From contig JBJMTV010000045.1 of assembly GCA_045811525.1 (NCBI GenBank), positions 1-64,000 of the forward strand: a stretch of 64,000 bases of DNA, read 5' to 3'. The notes beneath the pieces are model-generated. The model saw nothing but the letters and a program-made list of their open reading frames with translations. It ran no database searches and was not told the origin of the DNA. Position numbers and translations under genes: made by a program. Shown in pieces: positions 19,738 through 28,595 of this stretch. Within the stretch, counting starts at the first letter, position 1. Each line of letters opens with the position of its first letter. The stretch is from VAZQ01 sp045811525 (GTDB taxonomy: Bacteria; Pseudomonadota; Alphaproteobacteria; Rhizobiales; Xanthobacteraceae).

Positions 19738-19861
19738 GTAGGGCGGATTAGCGAAGAGACTGGGCAAGTTTGTCCTTGCCCATTCTCGCAGCGTAATCCG
19801 CCATTTATGGCATGCCCGGAGCGGCGGGTTACGGCGCAAGCGCGCGCCTAACCCGCCCTAC
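19738..19861. repeat. GTAGGGCGGATTAGC-type double hairpin repeat, copy 1
   Basis: Two adjacent palindromes are present. The first spans 19738-19803: GTAGGGCGGATTAGCG pairs with GCGTAATCCGCC, enclosing a nested GGGCAAG/CTTGCCC stem. The second spans 19823-19861: GGCGGGTTACGGCGCAAG pairs with CGCGCCTAACCCGCCCTAC. The same pair of hairpins, in swapped order, occurs at 33576-33687. It fills most of the gap between the secreted protein and the ABC ATPase gene. Confidence 0.75.
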
Positions 19862-19929
19862 CTCTGCGGCGAGGTCCTCAGCGAAATGCAGTAGGATGCG
19901 TCGCGCTGCCCACCAATCTGCCCGGTAAC

Positions 19930-20766
19930 GTGTCCGCTGCTTTGCCCGAGGTTTCCCGAGGTACTCCGGTCGTCGCCCTGACTGGCGTCGGCAAGACCTT
20001 TGCCAACGGCGTCGCAGCGCTGGCAGAGCTCAATCTCGAGGTCAGGGAGGGCGAGTTTCTGGCGCTGCTCGGACCGTCGGGCTGCGGCAAGTCGACGGCA
20101 CTGCGCATCATTGCCGGCCTGACCGAGGCCTCAGCCGGTCGGGTCGACTGGTTGCGACCGCTGGACCGAAACGGCGCACGCACTGGTGCTGCACCGGATT
20201 TGAGCTTCGTCTTCCAGGAGCCGACGCTCATGCCCTGGGCCACCGTCGCTGCCAATGTGCGCCTGCCGCTGAGGCTTTCACGCCGCACAGGTGCGGCGGC
20301 GCAGGCGTCCGTCGAGGCCGCTCTGGCGCGCGTCGGCCTCTCCGGTTTTGCCGCGAGCTATCCGCGCGAGCTTTCCGGCGGCATGAAAATGCGCGCGTCG
20401 ATTGCACGCGCATTGGTCACAGAGCCGGAGCTGCTGCTCATGGATGAGCCTTTCGCGGCGCTCGACGAGATCACCCGCTTCCGCCTCAACAACGATCTCC
20501 TTGCGGTCTGGCGGTCGCTTGGCAAGACGGTGGTGTTCGTCACGCATTCAGTGTTCGAGTCGGTTTATCTCGCGCAGCGCATTGTCGTCATGACGCCGCG
20601 CCCGGGGCGCATCTTCGCGGAGCTCGCGATTGATGCTGGATATCCGCGCGACGAACGCTTTCGCACCTCCGGCGAATATGCCGGCTTTTGCCGGCAGGTC
20701 TCGGAGGCGCTGTCACAGGCCATGGCCCAAGGCGCGGACGAAACGGCGGCACGCGATGCCCGCTGA
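19930..20766 (+). CDS. ABC transporter ATP-binding protein (nitrate/sulfonate/taurine type)
   Basis: An ATPase subunit of the SsuB/TauB/NrtD class of importers. Walker A is GPSGCGKST at residues 48-56, the Q-loop is FVFQEPTLMPW, the signature is LSGGMKMR, Walker B is LLLMDEPFAALDE and the H-loop is VTHS. FQEPTLMPW is typical of this class. The start is the GTG at 19930. Its stop overlaps the permease start by 11 bases. No NMT1/SsuA-type binding protein is adjacent; instead a BUG protein follows the permease. Confidence 0.9.
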   Translation: MSAALPEVSRGTPVVALTGVGKTFANGVAALAELNLEVREGEFLALLGPSGCGKSTALRIIAGLTEASAGRVDWLRPLDRNGARTGAAPDLSFVFQEPTLMPWATVAANVRLPLRLSRRTGAAAQASVEAALARVGLSGFAASYPRELSGGMKMRASIARALVTEPELLLMDEPFAALDEITRFRLNNDLLAVWRSLGKTVVFVTHSVFESVYLAQRIVVMTPRPGRIFAELAIDAGYPRDERFRTSGEYAGFCRQVSEALSQAMAQGADETAARDAR

Positions 20767-21568
20767 AATCTCTCGAAGCATGATACGAGGTGAGCGTGCG
20801 CTGCGTGTCTTGCTGCCCGTCCTCATGCTGGCGCTGGGCCTCGCGGCATGGGAGGCGGTGGTGCGTTACTACGCGATTGCGCCCTATGTGCTGCCATCGC
20901 CGCAGCTCGTCTTCAACACCCTGCTTGCTGACTGGCCGATGCTGTCGGCCTCGCTCCTGGTCACGCTGACGACGACGATAGAGGGCTTTGCCTTAGCGGT
21001 GCTCGGCGGCGTCACCCTCGCGGTTCTCTTCAACCAGTCGCGGCTGATCGAGTATTCGTTCTACCCGTACGCGGTCATCCTGCAGGTGACGCCGATCGTG
21101 GCCGTTGCTCCCTTGTTGCTGATTTATCTGCCGCAGCCGGCCGCCGTGCTTGCCTGCGCGTGGATCGTCGCGTTCTTTCCTGTGCTCGCCAACACGACGC
21201 TCGGCCTCAATTCGGTTGACCACAACCTGAGCGATCTGTTCCGGCTCTATGGCGCCACCCGAGTGCAGATGCTGTGGCAGCTGAAGCTGCCCTCGGCGTT
21301 GCCTTGCATACTCAGCGGGCTCAAGATCGCGGGCGGACTCTCGCTCATCGGCGCGGTCGTGGCGGAGATCGCCGCCGGCTCAGCCGGCGCAGGGTCGGGC
21401 CTTGCCTACCGCATCGCCGAATCGGGCTATCGCCTGAACATCCCGCGCATGTTCGCTGCTCTGGTGCTCCTTTCCGTCGCAGGGATCGTCATCTTCTTCG
21501 CGCTTTCGATGCTTTCGCACGCCCTGCTGCGGCGCTGGCACGAGAGTGCCGTGCTGCGGGACATGTGA
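20756..21568 (+). CDS. ABC transporter permease (SsuC/TauC type)
   Basis: A 270-residue integral membrane permease with about six helices. The EAA-type loop is visible as LFRLYGATRVQMLWQLKLPSALPCILSGLKIA, the contact site for the ATPase. VLPSPQLVFNTLLADWP is the usual N-terminal periplasmic segment. The ATG at 20756 overlaps the ATPase gene; an ATG at 20780 is an alternative. Together the pair makes a nitrate/sulfonate/pyrimidine-class importer whose binding protein is not obvious nearby. Confidence 0.9.
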   Translation: MPAEISRSMIRGERALRVLLPVLMLALGLAAWEAVVRYYAIAPYVLPSPQLVFNTLLADWPMLSASLLVTLTTTIEGFALAVLGGVTLAVLFNQSRLIEYSFYPYAVILQVTPIVAVAPLLLIYLPQPAAVLACAWIVAFFPVLANTTLGLNSVDHNLSDLFRLYGATRVQMLWQLKLPSALPCILSGLKIAGGLSLIGAVVAEIAAGSAGAGSGLAYRIAESGYRLNIPRMFAALVLLSVAGIVIFFALSMLSHALLRRWHESAVLRDM

Positions 21569-21648
21569 GCGGCGCCTTGCCATGCGGGCGGGAGTTCATG
21601 CACCCTGCGTTGCGTGAAATGACTTCGGCTCAGGAAGGAGCGGCACCG

Positions 21649-22614
21649 ATGTTGCGCGTCATCGCGATGATCATTGGCTTGATGGTGCTGGCGGCTGCGC
21701 CGGCGCAGGCGCAAACCTATCCGGCAAAGCCGATCCACATTCTCGTGCCCTATGCGCCGGGCGGGATCACCGATATCGCCGCGCGCATCCTCGGGGCCAA
21801 GCTCACAGAGGCATGGGGCCAGCAGGTTGTGGTGGAGAACCGGCCGGGTGGCAACGGTTTCATTGCCATGTCGGCGGGCGCCAAGGCGGCCCCGGACGGC
21901 TATACCCTGACCATGGCGACGGTGGGTGACGTCACCATCAATCCAGCGCTGTTCAAGGACATCCCCTACGACGTTGAGCGCGATTTCGCGCCGATCGCAA
22001 GCGTGAGCGACGCGCCCGTGGTGCTGGCTGCGCATGCTGGCGCTCCGTTCAAGACCGTAGCCGAGGTCATTGCCGGCGCGCACGCGCAGCCCGGCCGGCT
22101 CTCGGTCGGCACTCCCGGCAACGGCAGTGTCAATCAGCTTGTTCTTGAATGGTTGGCCCTCAATACCGGGACCAAGTTTCAGCACATCCCCTACAAGGGC
22201 GGTGCGCCGGCAGCCGCCTCGGTTGCTGGCGGTGACATCCCGCTTGGCGTTCTTGCCTCTTCATCGGCCGCGCCGCATGTCAAAGCAGGACGCATGCGCG
22301 TGCTCGCCGTCACCATGGCAAAGCGCTCGCCCTTCAACCCGGAATGGCCGACCCTGCAGGAGGAGGGGGTCAAGGAGATCGATGCCTCGAACTGGACCGC
22401 GCTCTACGCGCCCAAGAACACGCCACAAGGGATCATCGACAAGATCAATGCCGAGGTCGTGAGGATCCTGGCGATGCCAGACGTCAAGGAGCGCTTCGCG
22501 GCCGGCGGCGTCGATGTCATTCCATCGAGTCCAGCCGAGCTCGCCGCGCGTGCGAAGAAGGAAGGCGAGCGCTTCCATTCGATCGTGCAGCAGGCAAATA
22601 TCCGTCCGGACTGA
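21649..22614 (+). CDS. tctC: TctC/BUG-family solute-binding protein (with TctBA)
   Basis: A 321-residue periplasmic binding protein. AGGAAGGAG at 21632-21640, eight bases before the ATG at 21649, fixes the start. A signal peptide (MLRVIAMIIGLMVLAAAPAQAQ) precedes TYPAKPIHILVPYAPGG, GITDIAARILGAKL and VVVENRPGG, all BUG motifs. It binds a carboxylate and delivers it to TctA/TctB, encoded next. It begins 80 bases after the ABC permease, in the same direction. Confidence 0.92.
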   Translation: MLRVIAMIIGLMVLAAAPAQAQTYPAKPIHILVPYAPGGITDIAARILGAKLTEAWGQQVVVENRPGGNGFIAMSAGAKAAPDGYTLTMATVGDVTINPALFKDIPYDVERDFAPIASVSDAPVVLAAHAGAPFKTVAEVIAGAHAQPGRLSVGTPGNGSVNQLVLEWLALNTGTKFQHIPYKGGAPAAASVAGGDIPLGVLASSSAAPHVKAGRMRVLAVTMAKRSPFNPEWPTLQEEGVKEIDASNWTALYAPKNTPQGIIDKINAEVVRILAMPDVKERFAAGGVDVIPSSPAELAARAKKEGERFHSIVQQANIRPD

Positions 22615-22769
22615 ACACGTGTTTCCTGCACCTGCGCTGACCCTGCGTTGTCCACGCGTCTCTCGCGGGCTTCCCGGTTGTGCTGCGGGGACGCCGCACG
22701 TGGATGCGCGCGTGATGCCGGTGCATGAGGGCCGGTTCTGTCGTGCCCGGCAGCAAGGGTGACCTGTCG

Positions 22770-23216
22770 ATGCGCATCCGCGCGCCGAAGGATTTCTGGG
22801 CCGGGCTGATCTTCATTGCAATCGGGGCAGCGTTCGTGCTGCTGGCGCAGCAGTACCGGATGGGTGACATGCACCGGATGGGCCCGGCCATGTTCCCGAC
22901 CTTGGTGGGCGCCCTGCTCGGTCTCCTTGGCCTCGCGATTGCCGCGCGCTCCTTCGTCCTTCAGGGCGAACCCGTGCCAAGCCTTCATGCGCGCCCGTTG
23001 GGCATGTCGCTGCTGGGCATCATCCTCTTCGGCATTGCCTTGCGGTTCCTCGGGATGGTCGTGGCGATCGCAGTGCTGGTGATCGTCAGCGCCTACGCTG
23101 CGCGGGACGTGCGTCCGCTCGAGAACCTCCTCTTGGCCGCTGTCATGGTCGTGTTCTCGGTTGCTGTTTTCGTTTGGCTTCTCGGCTTGCCTTTGCCGGT
23201 CTGGCCGGAGCTCTAA
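22770..23216 (+). CDS. tctB: TctB, small membrane subunit of a tripartite tricarboxylate transporter
   Basis: A 148-residue protein with four predicted helices, the usual layout of TctB. The helices are WAGLIFIAIGAAFVLLAQ, MFPTLVGALLGLLGLAIAA, a helix around LLGIILFGIALRFLG, and a C-terminal pair ending VFSVAVFVWLLGLPLPVWP. The ATG at 22770 is chosen because residues from there match the family N-terminus (APKDFWAGLIF); the frame is open to 22725. It lies 8 bases before tctA. Confidence 0.88.
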   Translation: MRIRAPKDFWAGLIFIAIGAAFVLLAQQYRMGDMHRMGPAMFPTLVGALLGLLGLAIAARSFVLQGEPVPSLHARPLGMSLLGIILFGIALRFLGMVVAIAVLVIVSAYAARDVRPLENLLLAAVMVVFSVAVFVWLLGLPLPVWPEL

Positions 23217-23224
23217 GGGCCGCC

Positions 23225-24724
23225 ATGGAGACCCTCGGCAATCTCGCCTTCGGGCTTGGCGTGGCGCTCAGTTGGCAGAACCTGGCCTACTGCTTTATCG
23301 GCTGTTTCCTCGGCACGCTGGTGGGCGTGCTCCCTGGAATCGGGCCCGTCGCAACCGTTGCCATGCTGCTGCCGTTCACGTTCGGACTTGGGCCCGCGCC
23401 GGCGCTGATCATGCTCGCCGGCATCTACTACGGGGCCCAGTACGGCGGATCGACGACCGCCATTCTGGTCAATATTCCAAGCGAATCCTCCTCCGTCGTG
23501 ACGACGCTCGATGGTTATCAGATGGCGCGCCGCGGCCGCGCCGGGCCGGCGCTCGGGATTGCCGCCATCGGCTCCTTCATTGCCGGCTGCATCGCCACAT
23601 TGGTGGTCGCCTATTTCGCCCCGCCACTCGCCGAGGTCGCCCTGAAATTCGGGCCGGCGGACTATTTTTCGTTGATGGTGTTCGGCCTGATCGCTGCCGT
23701 CGTTTTGGCCCGCGGCTCGCTCCTCAAGGCCATCGCCATGGTCTGCTTTGGCATCCTGCTCGGAGTGATCGGCACCGATGTCAATTCAGGTGTCATCCGC
23801 TTCGCTTTCGGCCAGCCGGAGCTTGCCGATGGCATCGGCTTTGTCGCCCTCGCCATGGCCTTCTTCGGCATCACCGATGTGGTGCTCAACCTCGAGCAGA
23901 GCACCAAGGAGGAGGTGTTCGTTGCGCGCATCGGCAGCGTATTGCCGAGCGCCGACGACATGCGCCGTTCGTTCTGGTCGATCATGCGTGGGACCGCGCT
24001 TGGCTCGCTCCTGGGCATTCTGCCGGGAGGCGGCGCGCTGCTGGCCTCTTTTGCGGCCTACATGTTCGAGAAGAAGGTCGCCAAGCCACCGCGTACCTTC
24101 GGCGAAGGCGACATCCGCGGCGTGGCAGCGCCGGAGAGCGCCAACAATGCGGGCGCGCAGACGTCGTTCATCCCCATGCTGACGCTCGGCATCCCCTCTA
24201 ATCCCACCATGGCGCTGATGATCGGTGCCATGATGATCCAGGGGATCGCGCCCGGGCCACAGGTGATGAGCGAGCGGCCTGAGCTGTTTTGGGGCCTCAT
24301 CGCATCCATGTGGATCGGCAATCTCATGCTGCTGGTGCTGAACCTGCCGCTCGTCGGCCTGTGGATCAAGCTGCTGGGCTTGCCCTACCGATTGCTGTTT
24401 CCCGCGATCTTCGTGTTCTGCTGCATCGGCGCTTTCACCGTCGACAACAAGGTGTTCGACATTTACGCGCTGGCCGGGCTCTCAGCCCTCGGCTACGTCT
24501 TGCTGAAGCTTGACTGCGAGCCGGCGCCGATGGTGCTCGGATTCATCTTGGGGCCGATGATGGAGGAGCATTTGCGTCGCGCGATGATGATCTCGTTTGG
24601 CGATCCGACAGTGCTCATCACGCGGCCGATTTCCGCAGGCTGCCTCATAGCCGCGGCGGCACTCCTCATTGCGATCACGGCGCCGGCGTTGCGACGCAAG
24701 CGCGAGGAAGCGCTGCAGGAATAG
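23225..24724 (+). CDS. tctA: TctA, large membrane subunit of a tripartite tricarboxylate transporter
   Basis: The 499-residue permease has the family hallmarks: GTLVGVLPGIGPVATVAMLLP in the first hairpin, IYYGAQYGGSTTAILVNIPSE, and in the second half GILPGGGALLASFAAYMFEKK. It is a secondary, ion-driven carboxylate importer working with TctB and TctC. The ATG at 23225 gives the canonical N-terminus (METLGNLAFGLGVAL). It is the last gene of the ABC-ATPase/permease/tctC/tctB/tctA run. Confidence 0.94.
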   Translation: METLGNLAFGLGVALSWQNLAYCFIGCFLGTLVGVLPGIGPVATVAMLLPFTFGLGPAPALIMLAGIYYGAQYGGSTTAILVNIPSESSSVVTTLDGYQMARRGRAGPALGIAAIGSFIAGCIATLVVAYFAPPLAEVALKFGPADYFSLMVFGLIAAVVLARGSLLKAIAMVCFGILLGVIGTDVNSGVIRFAFGQPELADGIGFVALAMAFFGITDVVLNLEQSTKEEVFVARIGSVLPSADDMRRSFWSIMRGTALGSLLGILPGGGALLASFAAYMFEKKVAKPPRTFGEGDIRGVAAPESANNAGAQTSFIPMLTLGIPSNPTMALMIGAMMIQGIAPGPQVMSERPELFWGLIASMWIGNLMLLVLNLPLVGLWIKLLGLPYRLLFPAIFVFCCIGAFTVDNKVFDIYALAGLSALGYVLLKLDCEPAPMVLGFILGPMMEEHLRRAMMISFGDPTVLITRPISAGCLIAAAALLIAITAPALRRKREEALQE

Positions 24725-24759
24725 CTAAGCGAGCCTAACCACGCCGTCGCTGCGCCGAC

Positions 24760-25209
24760 TCAACGCTCCGCAACCGGCTCGAGCTTGGCGGCGGTCCAGG
24801 TGGCACGGGCCTCCGCGCTCGCCAGAAACTCGAGAAAGGCGCGCGCCGCCTCCGGTTCGCTCCCATCCGACATCAATGCTCCCTCATAGGTGATGCCCGA
24901 GGACGCGGCGAGCCGTAGCCGGCTCTCCGGATTGACGACGCCGTCTCCGTCGAGGCGATCCATCATTGGCTCCGGCAGAATGACCGCATCGTGCACCTCA
25001 TTCGCGGCAAGCTTTTGCGTCGCGTCCTCGATGGAGCCGAGCGTGAGCAGCACGCGATGACCGGTTTGTCGGCCGAAAGCGGCCGCAAGCGGGCGCAGCG
25101 CCTCCGCAACGTCGGCAGTACCGAGCACCCGCACCTCGGCGGCCGCTGCATGTTGCATGGCGATCGCCGCCATGAGGGTAACCAGTATGATCCGCGCGAG
25201 CATGCGCAT
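24760..25209 (-). CDS. Periplasmic substrate-binding protein, ModA-like, shortened
   Basis: The protein has a signal peptide (MRMLARIILVTLMAAIAMQHAAA) and the start of a ModA-type fold (VRVLGTADVAEALRPLAAAFGRQTGHRVLLTLG), with the segment on component dissociation and HDAVILPEPMMDRL. The C-terminus, RAFLEFLASAEARATW, also fits the family. It is only 149 residues where relatives have about 230-260; the middle, roughly 90 residues that complete the second lobe, is missing without loss of frame. It may not bind ligand. It is convergent with tctA and has no transporter partner. Confidence 0.65.
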   Translation of the reverse strand: MRMLARIILVTLMAAIAMQHAAAAEVRVLGTADVAEALRPLAAAFGRQTGHRVLLTLGSIEDATQKLAANEVHDAVILPEPMMDRLDGDGVVNPESRLRLAASSGITYEGALMSDGSEPEAARAFLEFLASAEARATWTAAKLEPVAER

Positions 25210-25420
25210 TCTCTGATCTCCGCAAAACTATCGCTTCGCCTGAATGAGCTCGGACAATGGGCGGACTATCGGGCGATCTCGCGGCAGCGGGATTGCCAAT
25301 AGGTACCCACCGTGCTTGCACCGCTGGCCGCGGCATGATCCGTACCGCAAAGGCAGCGGCAGAGCGCCTGCCTCTTGCCACACATCCATTCCGATCGACG
25401 GACCGGCCGACCGCCCTCAC

Positions 25421-26314
25421 ATGATGCACGACGAAGCAGCACATGCGCGCAGGCAGCGCTTGACGGGCATTGCGTTGATGTGTGCGGCCGTCAGCTGCTT
25501 CGCGCTGCTCGACACGACGGCGAAGTACCTCAGTCTGTCCATGGGCACGCTGCAGGTGGTGTGGGCGCGTTACACGGGCGCGTTTCTCTATCCATTCATC
25601 GTATCGAATCCGTGGACCCGGCCGGGACTCACCCGTACCAGTCGGCCGTTCTTGCAAATCGGCCGGTCCGTTCTGCTGCTCGCTTCCACCATCTGCAACT
25701 TCGCGGCGTTACGCTATCTGCAGCTCGACGAGGCGATCGCGATTTTCTTCTCGACGCCGTGTTTTGTCGCTGCCCTTTCCGGGCCCATGCTCGGCGAGTG
25801 GGTGCGCTGGCGGCGCTGGGCGGCGATTGGGGTGGGCTTTGTTGGTGTGCTGGTGATTGCGCAGCCCGGCACCGCCGCATTTCGCCCGGCAGCTTTGTTC
25901 TCGCTCGGCGGCGCCCTTTTCTATGCGTTCTATTCGATCAGCACCCGCATCCTCGCGCGCACCGATTCCAACGAGACGACGCTGTTCTACTCGAATCTGG
26001 TCGGGGCGGTGGCGCTTCTTCCAATTGTGCCCTTCGTCTGGTCGACTCCGACCGATCCGCTGGTAATCGCTCTCATGCTGCTGACCGGCGGCATGGGAGG
26101 GATCGGTCACTACATGCTGATCGCCGCGCATCGGCTCGCCCCTGCCGCCGTGCTCTCGCCCTTCATCTATACTGAGATCGTGCTGGTGATCGCGCTCGGG
26201 TTCCTGGTGTTCGGAAACCTGCCGAGCCACTGGACCCTCGTCGGCTCGGCCATCGTGGTCGCCTCGGGCCTCTATATTTTGCACCGGGAGCGGGTCGCCG
26301 GCCGAAGCTCGTGA
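25421..26314 (+). CDS. EamA/DMT-family transporter
   Basis: A 297-residue, ten-helix drug/metabolite transporter built from two EamA repeats. The first begins GIALMCAAVSCFALLDTTAKYL, the second near PAALFSLGGALFYAFYSISTRIL. LGEWVRWRRWAAIGVGFVGVLVIAQPG closes the first repeat. The start is the ATG at 25421 or 25424. Such proteins usually export amino acids or related metabolites at the inner membrane. It lies upstream of, but 160 bases from, the oxoacid dehydrogenase operon, with a repeat-rich leader between them. Confidence 0.85.
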   Translation: MMHDEAAHARRQRLTGIALMCAAVSCFALLDTTAKYLSLSMGTLQVVWARYTGAFLYPFIVSNPWTRPGLTRTSRPFLQIGRSVLLLASTICNFAALRYLQLDEAIAIFFSTPCFVAALSGPMLGEWVRWRRWAAIGVGFVGVLVIAQPGTAAFRPAALFSLGGALFYAFYSISTRILARTDSNETTLFYSNLVGAVALLPIVPFVWSTPTDPLVIALMLLTGGMGGIGHYMLIAAHRLAPAAVLSPFIYTEIVLVIALGFLVFGNLPSHWTLVGSAIVVASGLYILHRERVAGRSS

Positions 26315-26330
26315 TCTGGCGTCCGCGTCC

Positions 26331-26410
26331 AGGGCTTTGCGAGCCAAGCCTTGCGAGCGAGCGTTTCCGAACCAAGCCTTGCAAATCGAGCCTTGCGGCC
26401 GCAAGGGCTC
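26331..26410. repeat. Cluster of AAGCCTTGC direct repeats ending in a hairpin
   Basis: Near-identical 9-base units occur at 26346-26354 and 26374-26382 (AAGCCTTGC), with variants at 26389-26396 (AGCCTTGC) and 26332-26340 (GGGCTTTGC). The last is inside a near-perfect palindrome at 26388-26410 (GAGCC TTGCGGCCGCAA GGGCTC). It sits in the leader of the E1alpha gene, so it could be an operator array or an attenuator-like stem; this is inference. Confidence 0.45.
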
Positions 26411-26474
26411 GACCCAAGCTACTGAGAAAGCTAACTTCCGCCGGCCGCCCCGGCCCCCCTTTTGAGGTGAGCTC

Positions 26475-27509
26475 ATGCAAGAGAGAACCGCCAGCGCGCC
26501 CAACGCCGCGCGCGTGGGCATCAACGATGATATCGGCGAGGAGAAGCGGCTCACCCTCTACCGCTTGCAGGTCGTGATCCGCGAGAGCGAGCAGCGCGCC
26601 TTCGATCTTTTCCTGCAGAATCTCGTCAAGGGTACGAGCCACCTGTCGCTCGGCCAGGAAGCCGTGGCGGCGGGCTTCGCAGCGGCCATGGTGCCGGGCG
26701 ACCTCTCGTTCTGCACCTATCGGGGCCATGCCCACACCCTTGCCCGCGGCGTGCCGGTCGAGCAGGTGCTGGGCGAGCTCATGCAGCGGGACAACGGGCT
26801 GATGCGCGGGAAGGGCGGCTCCATGCATCTGACCTCGGTCGAGCACGGAGTCATGGGCTCTTATGCAATCATCGGCGCGCATCTGCCGATCGCCTGCGGC
26901 GCCGCACTGCGCGCCCAGTACAAAGGCGACAACGACGTGACCGTTTGTTTCTTCGGCGACGGCACCACCAACATCGGCGCCTTCCACGAGGCGCTGAACT
27001 TCGCGGCGGTCTGGAAGCTGCCGGTGATCTTCGTATGCGAGAACAACCTCTACATGGAGTACACGCCGATCGGCGATGTCACGGCCGTGCAGCATCCGGC
27101 TGCCGATCGTGCCTCAGCCTACGGGCTCGAGCGGATCATCGTCGATGGGAACGATGCCGACGAGGTCTATCGCTGCGCCATGACTGCTTATGCCAAGGCG
27201 CGCGCAGGCGGTGGACCGTCGCTGATCGAGTGCATGACCTATCGCTACAGTGGCCACTCGCGCGCCGATCCGGCCAAGTATCGGCCGGAAGGTGAGCTGG
27301 AGCGCTGGAAGGAGCGCGATCCGCTCAAGATTTATCGCGAGCGGCTCAAGCAATTCGGAATCGGCGACGAGATGATCGCGCGAATCGATGACGAGGTGAA
27401 AAGGGTCGTCGATGCCGCTACCGAGAAGTGCAAGGCATCGCCCGAGCCCCCTGCCAAGCTTCTCACTGCCGACGTTTATGCCGACGGAGGTTTCGCATGG
27501 CGGAACTGA
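26475..27509 (+). CDS. 2-oxoacid dehydrogenase E1 component, alpha subunit
   Basis: A 344-residue thiamine-diphosphate E1alpha of the pyruvate/acetoin dehydrogenase type. The ThDP motif runs from GDG at residues 161-163 (FFGDGTTNIGAFHEALN) to NN at 190-191. RGKGGSMHL and TYRYSGHSRADP are the usual substrate-channel and phosphorylation-loop segments. GAGGTGAG just before the ATG at 26475 is a good ribosome-binding site. It decarboxylates a 2-oxoacid and passes the acyl group to E2 lipoate. The beta subunit starts 13 bases before its stop. Confidence 0.92.
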   Translation: MQERTASAPNAARVGINDDIGEEKRLTLYRLQVVIRESEQRAFDLFLQNLVKGTSHLSLGQEAVAAGFAAAMVPGDLSFCTYRGHAHTLARGVPVEQVLGELMQRDNGLMRGKGGSMHLTSVEHGVMGSYAIIGAHLPIACGAALRAQYKGDNDVTVCFFGDGTTNIGAFHEALNFAAVWKLPVIFVCENNLYMEYTPIGDVTAVQHPAADRASAYGLERIIVDGNDADEVYRCAMTAYAKARAGGGPSLIECMTYRYSGHSRADPAKYRPEGELERWKERDPLKIYRERLKQFGIGDEMIARIDDEVKRVVDAATEKCKASPEPPAKLLTADVYADGGFAWRN

Positions 27510-28477
27510 CCTATCGCGATGCGGTGGCGCGCGGCATTGCCCAGGAGATGGCGCGCGATCCCGACGTGATCTTCTTCGGCGAGGACGTCGCCAAGGCGGG
27601 CGGGGTGTTCAAGACAACGGTGGGTCTGCATGAGCAGTTCGGGGACAAGCGCGTCCGCGATTGTCCGATTTCCGAGCAGGCCATCCTCGGTGCGGCCATG
27701 GGCGCGGCGATGACCGGCCTGAAACCCATCGCCGAGATCATGTTTTCCGACTTCTTCGCGGTCTGCTTCGACTACATCGCCAATGAGTTCGGCAAGAGCC
27801 GCTACATGTCCAACGGACAGCTCAAATGCCCGCTGGTGGTGCGCACCGCCAATGGTGCCGGCTCACGCTTCGGCGCCCAGCACTCGCAGAGCGTGGAGAA
27901 CTGGGTCATGATGATTCCAGGGCTCAAGGTGGTGGCGCCCTCAACTCCCCGCGACGTGATCGGGCTTCTGGCAGCGGCCGTCCGCGACCCCGACCCGGTG
28001 ATCTTCTTCGAGCACAAGTCGCTCTATGCCAGCAAGGGAGAGGTGCCGGACGGTGAGATTGTCGACACGCTCGGCAGCGCTCGTATTGTGCGTCCCGGAA
28101 ACGATGCGACGATCCTGGCACTCGCTTTAATGGTGCCGCGGGCCTTGCAAGCGGCGGAGCGCCTCAAGGCCGAGCACGGCATCGACTGCGAGGTGGTCGA
28201 CGTGCGCTCGCTCGTCCCGCTCGACACCCAGACCATTCTCGGCTCCGTCGGCCGCACACATCGTCTGTTCACGGTAGAGGAGAACCCCCGCCTGTGTGGA
28301 TGGGGCGCCGAGATCGTCTCCATCGTCGCCGACGAGGCATTCTATGACCTCGACGGACCGCCCGTGCGGATCACGACGCCGCACATCCCGCTGCCGGCGG
28401 CAGATGTGCTGGAGGACATCGCCCTGCCGACGGTCGATCGTATCGTCGAGCGCGTGCACAGGTCGATGCAGGCGTAG
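27497..28477 (+). CDS. 2-oxoacid dehydrogenase E1 component, beta subunit
   Basis: The 326-residue E1beta starts at the ATG at 27497 (MAELTYRDAVARGIAQEMARD), overlapping E1alpha. FFGEDVAKAGGVFKTT and RDCPISEQAILGAAMGAAMTG are family motifs; the Glu in the latter contacts ThDP. The C-terminal transketolase-like domain begins near GSARIVRPGNDATILALALM. It completes the alpha2beta2 decarboxylase. The next gene follows after 118 bases. Confidence 0.92.
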   Translation: MAELTYRDAVARGIAQEMARDPDVIFFGEDVAKAGGVFKTTVGLHEQFGDKRVRDCPISEQAILGAAMGAAMTGLKPIAEIMFSDFFAVCFDYIANEFGKSRYMSNGQLKCPLVVRTANGAGSRFGAQHSQSVENWVMMIPGLKVVAPSTPRDVIGLLAAAVRDPDPVIFFEHKSLYASKGEVPDGEIVDTLGSARIVRPGNDATILALALMVPRALQAAERLKAEHGIDCEVVDVRSLVPLDTQTILGSVGRTHRLFTVEENPRLCGWGAEIVSIVADEAFYDLDGPPVRITTPHIPLPAADVLEDIALPTVDRIVERVHRSMQA

Positions 28478-28595
28478 CTCACGGGCTCGCAGCACGACCG
28501 CCTCGCTCCCCACCAAAGGACTCGCTCCTCAACAAACCATAAGCGTGCACGAAGCAAGGGGCTTCGAGGCACCGTTGAAAGAACAGGAAACCGCC

